DNA of 64,000 nucleotides, from positions 18,766-82,765 of the forward strand of contig CAKQGQ010000010.1 of assembly GCA_934233735.1 (NCBI GenBank). Direction: 5' to 3'. This DNA comes from an uncultured Clostridia bacterium. Its GTDB lineage: Bacteria; Bacillota; Clostridia; Peptostreptococcales; Anaerovoracaceae. The stretch's first letter is position 1; each line of letters begins with the position of its first letter. The position numbers were made by a program, and so were the translations under genes. Below are positions 31,822 to 37,580 of the stretch, piece by piece. The notes under the pieces were generated by a model. It made no database searches. It was not told where the DNA came from and worked only from the letters and a program-made list of their open reading frames with translations.

Positions 31822-32136
31822 CTACAGGAATTCTGTGATGTCTATAATGTTTGCTTCGGCTTTCTCTTTAAGATTGATTCCAAAGTAATCCCTTATAATC
31901 TCGTATCCCTCTTCCGGAGGGATGCACCCTATTCCAACATTGCCTTTTTTAACCATGCGCTTTTCTGCGGTTTCTTTCATCTTGTCAAAGGCGCCCTGAA
32001 GGGTCTTTTTTTCGTCCAGAATTTTTTCTGCGATTTTATCCGTCGTGCAGATGGACGTTAGATATTCTTCGAACGGGATGAGGTAGTCTTTGCCTTGGCA
32101 TTCCTCGGTGATTTTTGCAATAGCTTTATTTATCAT
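31822..32136 (-). CDS. PcfK/AcrIIA9-family protein, possible Cas9 inhibitor
   Basis: 104 residues. FEEYLTSICTTDKIAEKIL, then KKTLQGAFDKMKETAEKRMV, then IGCIPPEEGYEIIRDYFGI. This order (charged helix, EKIL, GAF-x-x-M, PPEEG, DYFG) fits the family that includes PcfK and the anti-CRISPR AcrIIA9, which blocks type II-A Cas9. It lies upstream of the PcfJ gene in the early operon, as expected for an anti-defence gene. Membership is by pattern. Inhibition is not shown, and no CRISPR locus is in the window. Confidence 0.6.
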   Translation of the reverse strand: MINKAIAKITEECQGKDYLIPFEEYLTSICTTDKIAEKILDEKKTLQGAFDKMKETAEKRMVKKGNVGIGCIPPEEGYEIIRDYFGINLKEKAEANIIDITEFL

Positions 32137-32140
32137 GTTC

Positions 32141-32173
32141 TTATCCTTTCTTTAAATTTGGGGCGACGTCCAT
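32141..32173 (-). CDS. Possible 10-codon leader ORF before the AcrIIA9-like gene
   Basis: ATG at 32173 after AAAGGAAA encodes MDVAPNLKKG and stops 4 bases before the next start codon. Its last codons contain the AAAGAAAGGA ribosome site of the AcrIIA9-like gene. It may couple or tune translation. Its reality is uncertain. The rest of the 170-bp gap shows no other gene. Confidence 0.3.
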   Translation of the reverse strand: MDVAPNLKKG

Positions 32174-32306
32174 AGGTTTTTTCCTTTCCCTATTTTGGTT
32201 GTGCCCGTATGCCGCCCGATATTATAAAAACGGAGGGTCTTGGGAGGTTTAGCGAGGCTCCCGGCTCGGCATGATTTTTCTATGAGAAAAGTAGGCTTTC
32301 AATGAG

Positions 32307-32645
32307 TTACAACTGACTCCCCTCCGGTTTTATCTTTTCTCCAAAACTGCAGTATCCGGAATTTGCCTTTCCGATTACCAGCAAGCCGCAGACGCAGTCC
32401 GCGCCTTCTGCGAACATCTCTTTTGCCTCCTGGTAAGAGACTATATTCTCTTCGATTGCCTCCTCGAATGATCTTCTGTGCTTGCAAGCAGCGCAGAATG
32501 TGAGTTCTTCGCCGATGATCTTCTTGACCATCTTTAAGTTTCGCTCGACCTGCCTGCCGATAAGCTTCTCCTGCTCGTTATCCGACTCTTGACGCTTTCG
32601 GGCGATTTTGATCAGCCCGTTGATTCTTCTGATTAACTTTTGCAT
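32307..32645 (-). CDS. Phage early protein with cysteine cluster (112 aa)
   Basis: Basic helical N-terminus (MQKLIRRINGLIKIARKRQE) followed by ELTFCAACKHRRSFEEAIE, EGADCVCGLLVIG and SGYCSFGEKI. CxxC and CxC pairs suggest a metal site. Function unknown. A plus-strand promoter overlaps its start region. Confidence 0.55.
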   Translation of the reverse strand: MQKLIRRINGLIKIARKRQESDNEQEKLIGRQVERNLKMVKKIIGEELTFCAACKHRRSFEEAIEENIVSYQEAKEMFAEGADCVCGLLVIGKANSGYCSFGEKIKPEGSQL

Positions 32646-32717
32646 TGTTCTTATCCTCTTTTTGTGGTATACTTGTTATAGGTTCTTATCTTGGGCTGCT
32701 ACGGCAGTCCTTTTTTT
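32645..32717 (+). ncRNA. Tiny plus-strand transcription unit inside the early operon
   Basis: On the plus strand TTGTTC (32645-32650), 17 bp, TATACT (32668-32673) make a plausible promoter. About 20 bp later GGGCTGC-TACG-GCAGTCC (32693-32710) forms a 7-bp stem with a cUACGg tetraloop followed by seven T, a textbook terminator. The transcript would be about 35-45 bases and antisense to the leader between the SleB-like gene and its downstream neighbour. Confidence 0.45.
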
Positions 32718-33267
32718 ATTGTCTGTAAAATGACACGCCGTCGATTTCGCCGAGATACTGCATCCCTTCCGTCCAGTCCGGCGGGTCGATCAGATGCGAC
32801 GCGTAGAAGTGTGTCGCTGGGTACTCAAAAGTACTGTGACCTTCATCGAATGTGAAGGACACGGCATCCTTGATTCTATCCGTTATCTTGCCGTCGTACG
32901 GCTCTGCGAACTGATTTGGCGTGGTCAGCACTTTAATTGGCGACTGCTCACGGGCGATGCAGCGGTCGCGGATCACTTGCGCGACTGCCATCATGCATTC
33001 CATGGACTCGCCGCGTGCTTCGGCAGCGACGACTCTTTCTATCAATTCCCGTTCGTCATCTGTGATTCCGTATTCCGGTCCTTGTATGATGTATGTGCCG
33101 GGTTCTTCCTCCGGCTCATAGATTATGCAAGCCGGTTCTGTTTCCGGTTCTGCATCCGGTGTTTCTTCAGCGGCGGCATCTCCTGCTATAGCTCCTAAAA
33201 TCAGGAACATTGCCAGGAGCATCACCGCGCCGGCGAGTGCTACGATTCCTGTTCTTTTTCTTCCCAT
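32716..33267 (-). CDS. SleB-like cell wall hydrolase, membrane-anchored
   Basis: 183 residues. An N-terminal transmembrane/signal segment (IVALAGAVMLLAMFLILGAI) and an acidic linker precede a Hydrolase_2 (SleB) domain from residue about 75. That domain carries ERVVAAEARGESMECMMAVA, TPNQFAEPYDG, PATHFYASHLIDPPDWTEGM and VSFYRQ. The conserved Glu in AAEARGE is the expected catalytic acid. SleB enzymes cut peptidoglycan or cortex glycan. Its place in the early operon, far from the lysis genes, is unusual. A role in superinfection control or wall remodelling is possible. Confidence 0.82.
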   Translation of the reverse strand: MGRKRTGIVALAGAVMLLAMFLILGAIAGDAAAEETPDAEPETEPACIIYEPEEEPGTYIIQGPEYGITDDERELIERVVAAEARGESMECMMAVAQVIRDRCIAREQSPIKVLTTPNQFAEPYDGKITDRIKDAVSFTFDEGHSTFEYPATHFYASHLIDPPDWTEGMQYLGEIDGVSFYRQ

Positions 33268-33617
33268 TTTCTTTTTTCCTCCTGTAACTTTTTGAGACGG
33301 TATTTCAGCTTCACGATTTCCGTCTCGGCTTCTTTTGCAAACTTGGGCCAGCTTCGCTCGTAATAGTAGCCGGCCTTCTTTTTCTGTAGCTCAATTTCTT
33401 TCTGTATCTTGCACATCTGCATTGCCTTCGGGAACACCTTTGGCTTTGGCTGTGGGTGGTTGAGGTAGTACCTGCACGGGGTTTCGCAGACCATATAGTT
33501 CTGCTTTTCCCGGTAGTCCTCACACTTCCTGCAGCAGTCTATGCAGACGATTTTGTCTTCCCTTTTTGGACACATCCTGCCTTCGCGGTAGGTGCGTCCG
33601 CAGAATGCACACGTCAT
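33240..33617 (-). CDS. Cysteine-rich zinc protein (125 aa)
   Basis: The N-terminal half holds MTCAFCGRTYREGRMCPKRE, IVCIDCCRKCEDY and VCETPCRYYLNH, with about ten cysteines that could form two zinc sites. The C-terminal half is a long basic/acidic helix. No family recognised. Overlaps the SleB-like start by 28 bp and the upstream gene by ATGA. Confidence 0.6.
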   Translation of the reverse strand: MTCAFCGRTYREGRMCPKREDKIVCIDCCRKCEDYREKQNYMVCETPCRYYLNHPQPKPKVFPKAMQMCKIQKEIELQKKKAGYYYERSWPKFAKEAETEIVKLKYRLKKLQEEKRKWEEKEQES

Positions 33618-33970
33618 GCCTCTCGTGTTATTCCGGCCTTAGCTGTGCGCTTCGTTTTAATCTTGTCGGCCGCCTTCCAGATGCGGATGTTACTGTGAGC
33701 AAAGTCAATTCGGATGCTGTTGATGTCAGCCTTGAACATTTGGTCACCGATCAGCAAGACTGCATCAATCTCTTCCCGGTCCATAGCGCGTACGCCGAAG
33801 TTCTCGCAGATATCTTCGATATTTTTCATCATACAGTCACGTTTTCGGTCTAACTCGCTCGCCTCGCATTTGCAGCTTTCCGTTGCCAATCGGTCTGCTT
33901 CTTCTTGGCTATTTGCCATGATATTTATCACGCTGCCGCAATACCGGCAGGCTCCTTCGTATGTATTCAT
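33614..33970 (-). CDS. Phage early protein with N-terminal zinc site (118 aa)
   Basis: MNTYEGACRYCGSVINIMAN, then ADRLATESCKCEASEL give one four-cysteine site. A helical middle follows with MKNIEDICENFG. Similar small proteins occur in many clostridial prophages. Function unknown. Between it and the next gene upstream there are 53 bp without a gene. Confidence 0.6.
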   Translation of the reverse strand: MNTYEGACRYCGSVINIMANSQEEADRLATESCKCEASELDRKRDCMMKNIEDICENFGVRAMDREEIDAVLLIGDQMFKADINSIRIDFAHSNIRIWKAADKIKTKRTAKAGITREA

Positions 33971-34023
33971 TTTCTCCTCCTTAATCGTAAATGGCGGCTA
34001 TAATGGCTTTGGCATTCGCGCCG

Positions 34024-34224
34024 TTACTGTTCGCGGTAGCCAGTATCTTCTTGGTTCCGCCCCCCCTCAAATATGATGGTTATGATTTCATCGTTTGCGT
34101 CCAGGTTGTATTCGTAGCAAATGCTATCCAGCCCGCTGCGCTCTGCATCTGACAACAGCGCCGATTCTAACTGCGCGATGAACGCAGCTTTTTCATTTAA
34201 CAGTATTAGTTCGTCCTTCCTCAT
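34024..34224 (-). CDS. Small phage protein (66 aa)
   Basis: Starts MRKDELILLNEKAAFIAQLE at 34224, chosen over an upstream in-frame start because GGAGCTACCT gives good spacing. A helical N-terminal half, then DEIITIIFEGG strand. Function unknown. Overlaps the HNH-like gene by ATGA. Confidence 0.5.
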   Translation of the reverse strand: MRKDELILLNEKAAFIAQLESALLSDAERSGLDSICYEYNLDANDEIITIIFEGGRNQEDTGYREQ

Positions 34225-34718
34225 AGGTAGCTCCTTCCTATTAGCCCGATCCACAGCTCACGTGCCTGCTCCGGGGTGATTCCCGAAGCGATCAGCTCCG
34301 CTTCGTACTCGCGCTGGTACTTCTCCCGCCAAAACTTGTTCGCCGCCTGTGCTGCAGGTGTGCGGTTTTCGTGCATGGCGCGGTGGCATGCCGGGCAGAG
34401 GTCGACTTGGAACCCGTTGTCAATACAGATTTGACGCCTGCCCGTTCCCGGATAGACTTCATGTCTTTCGGCGTTCGGGGTGCCGCAGTAGTGGCACAGC
34501 CTTTTGGGCTTGTCCTTATAGCCGTTGGCTTTCTTTTTCGGCTTTTTGTCTTGCGGTTTTGGGAATGCGCAGTTTTTATAATAGGCTTCCAGTGACTTCC
34601 GCTTTTGCGTTTCGATAGCCGCCTTCGCAGGTGGGGCTTTCTTCCCGATGAGTGCCCGGTCAATCCTGCTTGCGCGTTCGTTTTCCGCCTCTTCTTTTTG
34701 CTTTTGTTCCTTTTTCAT
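34221..34718 (-). CDS. HNH-like zinc nuclease (165 aa)
   Basis: A basic N-terminal half, then RLCHYCGTPNAERHEVYPGT, RRQICIDNGFQVDLCPACHR and AMHENRTPAAQAANKFWREK. The paired CxxC sites around a His (HEVYPGTGRRQ) and the terminal CHRAMH are the HNH/beta-beta-alpha-metal nuclease pattern of putative phage recombination nucleases. It might act in DNA processing during early replication. Catalysis not shown. Confidence 0.7.
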   Translation of the reverse strand: MKKEQKQKEEAENERASRIDRALIGKKAPPAKAAIETQKRKSLEAYYKNCAFPKPQDKKPKKKANGYKDKPKRLCHYCGTPNAERHEVYPGTGRRQICIDNGFQVDLCPACHRAMHENRTPAAQAANKFWREKYQREYEAELIASGITPEQARELWIGLIGRSYL

Positions 34719-34863
34719 ATGGTTGCCTTTGTGCGATTATGCTTATGGTCTCATTGACCTGCTGTCGCAGCTTTTCCTTTTCTTCTTCGGTTTTTCCTGC
34801 ATAGGCCGAATTGCAGAAGCGAATGGTCGCGCCCGATGCGGTTTGATATTCATTTACGATCAT
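34660..34863 (-). CDS. Small basic phage protein (67 aa)
   Basis: MIVNEYQTASGATIRFCNSA, then EEKEKLRQQVNETISIIAQR and a basic tail. A common short early protein in Firmicutes prophages (IRFCDSAY-like motif). Overlaps the HNH-like gene by 59 bp in another frame. Function unknown. Confidence 0.55.
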   Translation of the reverse strand: MIVNEYQTASGATIRFCNSAYAGKTEEEKEKLRQQVNETISIIAQRQPYEKGTKAKRRGGKRTRKQD

Positions 34864-34913
34864 TGACTTCTCCTTTCTTTTAGCCTATGTGGCGGGCAGT
34901 TTGTCCTATGCCC

Positions 34914-35354
34914 TTAATCAGTTATGCGGGCTTCTCGCTTAACTCTGTCCGTGGCGGTATCAAACTCGCCCGTTGTGAGAGATAGCTCTTTCGCAATTTT
35001 CATCATGCGGTCAGATGCCGCTTTTACTCTCTGCTCCGATTGTTTGGCTTTTTCAAAACATGACATTTCACGGTGCGGCTTTTCTTCTGCCTGCGGGGAA
35101 TTGCCTTGAAAAACATCGGGTATGCGTATGCGGAGAACCTCTTTGATTTCATTCGCACACAACTCCTTTTCCTCTTCCGTCATGTGCTTTAATTCATCCT
35201 CGATTTTCATTGTTGCCATGAGGTACAGCAGCAATATGTTTTTAATATTGCTCCGGCGTTGCAATTTCCCGAACATTTTTTCGGTTTCTGCATAAAGCAG
35301 TCCTATGTCCTGCTTGTCAATCTCTGCTTCTTTAACGTTGTATGGATATTCCAT
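34914..35354 (-). CDS. Helical phage early protein (146 aa)
   Basis: Entirely helical by composition: EIDKQDIGLLYAETEKMFGK, NILLLYLMATMKIEDEL, MSCFEKAKQSEQRVKAASDR. Contains no known motif. Overlaps the next upstream gene by 23 bp. Function unknown. Confidence 0.5.
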   Translation of the reverse strand: MEYPYNVKEAEIDKQDIGLLYAETEKMFGKLQRRSNIKNILLLYLMATMKIEDELKHMTEEEKELCANEIKEVLRIRIPDVFQGNSPQAEEKPHREMSCFEKAKQSEQRVKAASDRMMKIAKELSLTTGEFDTATDRVKREARITD

Positions 35355-35601
35355 TGCGTTCCTCCTTTACTGTGTTTGTTTTAAAGTACAGAACATTCCT
35401 TAGTGAGATTACTATCGTAGTGCCTTGCTCGTTGATTACGATTCCTTCCCCGAGTCTTATCGCTGTCGTTCCAACGAAAGTTTTTGTCATTCCATTCACG
35501 AAAACAACTTCCACTCTCTCAATAGACTGCCTGTAGTTATCACTCTTGGGCTTTACGCCGCCACGGACTTCTTCGCCCTCTGCGTTTTTCCATGATTTCA
35601 T
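35332..35601 (-). CDS. Beta-rich phage early protein (89 aa)
   Basis: VEVVFVNGMTKTFVGTTAIR, GIVINEQGTTIVISLRNVLY. A small beta-sheet protein preceded by AAGGAGCAGAAA. Overlaps the 43-codon gene by 62 bp in another frame. Function unknown. Confidence 0.5.
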   Translation of the reverse strand: MKSWKNAEGEEVRGGVKPKSDNYRQSIERVEVVFVNGMTKTFVGTTAIRLGEGIVINEQGTTIVISLRNVLYFKTNTVKEERNGISIQR

Positions 35602-35671
35602 TTTTCTGCTCCTTTATTCGTTGTCTTGCGGAACTTTTCCTTGCCCACCATCGTGCAATTTTCTTTCTCAT
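35540..35671 (-). CDS. Small Arg/Lys-rich phage protein (43 aa)
   Basis: The frame from the ATG at 35671 (GGGGAGGAGACG upstream) encodes MRKKIARWWARKSSARQRIK, EQKNEIMEKRRGRRSP and a basic end. Very basic, tryptophan-containing, likely nucleic-acid binding if made. It heads the long leftward early operon. Its ribosome-site leader is a 20-bp repeat also found before the gene at 35971-36183. Confidence 0.5.
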   Translation of the reverse strand: MRKKIARWWARKSSARQRIKEQKNEIMEKRRGRRSPWRRKAQE

Positions 35672-35703
35672 CGTCTCCTCCCCTCTTCAAAGTATCTTTT
35701 CTT

Positions 35704-35732
35704 TTGTGTTTTTCTCCTCTCTGCGGTATAAT
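35704..35732 (+). promoter_or_regulatory. Rightward promoter of the 70-codon plus-strand gene
   Basis: TTGTGT (35704-35709), 17 bp, TATAAT (35727-35732). The leader after it folds into a hairpin (CTTAC..GGCTG / CAGCC..GTAAG, about 35735-35765) before the ribosome site AAAGGAG. Confidence 0.65.
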
Positions 35733-35783
35733 CTACTTACAGGCTGCTGGAACAGCCAAGTAAGCAGAAAGGAGACATTGATA

Positions 35784-35996
35784 ATGAATAACATTTGTGC
35801 TCGGTATTTCGGCAAATGTCCTCGCACCAGAACAGTAAAATCCATTGATGTGACTTTTGCCGTTCTTTACATCGCAGAAGATCCTGCTCCAAAATATAAG
35901 AAATTAGGCTTTTCTTGCGATGATATTGAAGACTGTACCTATCTCGATGAATACGGCTCGTGTCCGCTTTTTATTCAGGCACCCGACCCACATTGA
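35784..35996 (+). CDS. 70-residue cysteine-containing plus-strand protein
   Basis: ATG at 35784 after AAAGGAGACATTGATA. Sequence begins MNNICARYFGKCPRTRTVKS and contains TFAVLYIAEDPAPKYKKL and DIEDCTYLDEYGSCPLFIQ, with five cysteines. It is one of only two rightward genes left of the repressor and converges on the minus-strand gene at 35971 with a 26-bp overlap of 3' ends. Function unknown. A lysogenic or anti-sense role is possible. Confidence 0.6.
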   Translation: MNNICARYFGKCPRTRTVKSIDVTFAVLYIAEDPAPKYKKLGFSCDDIEDCTYLDEYGSCPLFIQAPDPH

Positions 35997-36183
35997 TCGT
36001 TATTTCACTTGGCTTTGACTCGCCGATTTTGTTACGCCAGTTTCCTTTGCAGCCATCCCACAGCTTGCAATCAGAACACGGCTTGCCAAAATCGGCAGTT
36101 TTTTCTTCAATGCTCTGTTCCAGGAATGATTTAAAATGTTTCCATAGACACCAGAGTGTTTCTTCTCGCATCGCACCTTTCAT
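35971..36183 (-). CDS. 70-residue phage protein with CxxC...C motif
   Basis: Starts MKGAMREETLWCLWKHFKSF at 36183, selected because GGGGAGGAAAGAA precedes it. A longer frame from 36258 exists but lacks a ribosome site. KPCSDCKLWDGCKGNWRNK provides three cysteines in a KLWxxC pattern common in small phage proteins. Function unknown. Confidence 0.55.
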   Translation of the reverse strand: MKGAMREETLWCLWKHFKSFLEQSIEEKTADFGKPCSDCKLWDGCKGNWRNKIGESKPSEITINVGRVPE

Positions 36184-36222
36184 TTCTTTCCTCCCCTCTT
36201 CAAAGTATTCTTTCTCGCATTC

Positions 36223-36281
36223 AAAGTTAAATATTTTGCTTGAATTATTTCTTGCCACCGAAACTCTTTCCGCTATATAAT
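36223..36281 (+). promoter_or_regulatory. Operator-like site and promoter of the 47-codon plus-strand gene
   Basis: AAAGTTAAATATTTTGCTTGA (36223-36243) matches one half of the switch operator. It is followed by TTGCCA (36252-36257), 18 bp, TATAAT (36276-36281). The operator sits immediately upstream of -35, so CI or Cro could control this rightward gene. Confidence 0.6.
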
Positions 36282-36320
36282 CTTTTTAAGCTAACTATTA
36301 AACAGAAAGGAGTGATTGCA

Positions 36321-36464
36321 ATGGATAAAACTTCCGCTTTCGATTTGTTTAAAGAGGAAATTGATTCGTTGTGCGAGAACGAATCTGAGCCGTGCACAAA
36401 AGGCGACTTACTCGAAGCCATGAAGCGTGTGAACGAGCTCCTCTTAGAACTTTTCAAAAACTAA
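36321..36464 (+). CDS. 47-residue acidic plus-strand phage protein
   Basis: ATG at 36321 after AAAGGAGTGATTGCA. Sequence MDKTSAFDLFKEEIDSLCEN, then LLEAMKRVNELLLELFK: acidic, mostly helical. Its TAA overlaps the stop codon of the convergent minus gene. A hairpin (GAGCCG/CGGCTC) just past the stop may end transcription. Function unknown. Confidence 0.6.
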   Translation: MDKTSAFDLFKEEIDSLCENESEPCTKGDLLEAMKRVNELLLELFKN

Positions 36465-36625
36465 TTGTCTGAGCCGTCTATTTTGGGCGGCTCTTGCATT
36501 TCAAATTCTATCGGGCCGCTCAACGCCCATGAAAAAAGCTCTCTCGCTTCTTTGATGTGTTTTTCTGCTTCCTCTAGTGCTTTTAGCTTCTCGTTTCCGT
36601 TTTTGATTGTTACTGCTACTTTCAT
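36461..36625 (-). CDS. 54-residue helical phage protein
   Basis: The frame after GGAGGAAGAG encodes MKVAVTIKNGNEKLKALEEA, EKHIKEARELFSWALSGPIE and a short acidic end. First gene after cro on the leftward transcript. An operator copy overlaps its ribosome site. Similar short proteins with a KVAVTIK start are common in phages. Function unknown. Confidence 0.6.
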   Translation of the reverse strand: MKVAVTIKNGNEKLKALEEAEKHIKEARELFSWALSGPIEFEMQEPPKIDGSDN

Positions 36626-36635
36626 CTCTTCCTCC

Positions 36636-36657
36636 AAAGTTAAATATTTTGAACTTT
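36636..36657. promoter_or_regulatory. Operator copy between cro and the next gene
   Basis: AAAGTTAAATATTTTGAACTTT: an imperfect palindrome of the switch operator class. It overlaps the last codons of cro and lies directly before the ribosome site of the 54-codon gene. Confidence 0.65.
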
Positions 36658-36864
36658 TAATTTAAAAAAATATCCTGTTATGTCGTTTTCGTCCAAAGAA
36701 AGCAAGTCAATCGCCTTGACTATCTCTGGTTGCTTCCAAGCAACCTTATTGTTTAACTTCAGCGACAATGTTCTTTCCGACCATTCCATATCCTCTGCAA
36801 ACTTTGCATTGCTGCCATATTTCTCTATGATTTTTCCTTTGAGTCTGCTGTAATCGTATGACAT
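36640..36864 (-). CDS. Cro-like repressor (DUF739 type)
   Basis: 74 residues. YSRLKGKIIEKYGSNAKFAE, then WSERTLSLKLNNKVAWKQPE and SLDENDITGYFFKLKVQ. This is the compact Cro/DUF739 HTH found opposite CI in Firmicutes phages. It would repress the lysogeny promoter and start the lytic programme. The promoter TTGACA-17-TAGTAT and operators lie just upstream. Confidence 0.85.
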   Translation of the reverse strand: MSYDYSRLKGKIIEKYGSNAKFAEDMEWSERTLSLKLNNKVAWKQPEIVKAIDLLSLDENDITGYFFKLKVQNI

Positions 36865-36879
36865 ATTTTTCTCCTTTCT

Positions 36880-37002
36880 AAGTTCAATATTTTGAACTTT
36901 TCTTCATACTACCACATCATTTTTTCTATGTCAACACCAAAATTCAATATTTTTAACTTTTTTGTTATTTCTCTTGAACTTTTGTTCAAGATGTGCTATA
37001 TT
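36880..37002. promoter_or_regulatory. Lysis-lysogeny switch: divergent promoters and operators
   Basis: Leftward promoter for cro: TTGACA (36929-36934), 17 bp, TAGTAT (36906-36911), minus strand. Rightward promoter for the CI gene: TTGAAC (36974-36979), 17 bp, TATATT (36997-37002). Operator copies: AAGTTCAATATTTTGAACTT (36880-36899), AAATTCAATATTTTTAACTT (36940-36959). A third, different palindrome CTTGAAC-TTTT-GTTCAAG (36973-36990) covers the CI -35 box and contains GAAC-N4-GTTC, a LexA-type box. Confidence 0.82.
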
Positions 37003-37031
37003 AAGTTCAGTTACGAAAGGAATTTAATGCA

Positions 37032-37505
37032 ATGAAAAAGGTGAATACTTCAATTAGATTAAAGCAAGTCATGTCGGAATCACATTTGAGGCAGGTTGAT
37101 ATTCTTGAGCGAACTTTGCCTTTGTGTGCTAAGTATGATGTCAAAATGAATAAATCGGATATTAGCCAGTATGTTTCTGGTAAGGTTGAGCCGAACCAAG
37201 ATAAACTTTTCGTTTTGAGTTTAGCTTTGAACGTTTCTGAGGGTTGGCTCATGGGTTACGACGTTCCTAAGTCCCGGTCCTCTTCAGCGTCTGCGTTTCC
37301 AGAGCAGGATAGGACGCTCCTTGAAAACTTTCACCGTCTAAGTGATTCTCAAAAAGCAAGGCTCTTGGCCTATTTAGATGGGCTACTGGATGCAAGAGAG
37401 GAAGTCGAAAGCGTAGCGGACACTTTGGCTGAGGACGCAGAGCGTGAAGTCAATAGGATTGTCGCTCAGGAGCTTGCTGCTGCGACAAAATCAATCGCAA
37501 AATAA
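37032..37505 (+). CDS. CI-like phage repressor without protease domain
   Basis: 157 residues. XRE HTH in residues 5-70 (IRLKQVMSESHLRQVDILER to DISQYVSGKVEPNQDKLF), LALNVSEGWLMGYDVP linker, then a helical C-terminal part (LLENFHRLSDSQKARLLAYL). No Ser-Lys LexA/S24 autoproteolysis domain is present, so induction cannot use RecA-stimulated self-cleavage. The ATG at 37032 follows GAAAGGA. It would keep lytic promoters off in the lysogen. Confidence 0.85.
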   Translation: MKKVNTSIRLKQVMSESHLRQVDILERTLPLCAKYDVKMNKSDISQYVSGKVEPNQDKLFVLSLALNVSEGWLMGYDVPKSRSSSASAFPEQDRTLLENFHRLSDSQKARLLAYLDGLLDAREEVESVADTLAEDAEREVNRIVAQELAAATKSIAK

Positions 37506-37580
37506 ATTACAATGTTGATGGCGCTGACATTCGGGTTGGTGTTTTAGTATAAATAATTCATTATGAGAAGGAGAAGAAAA

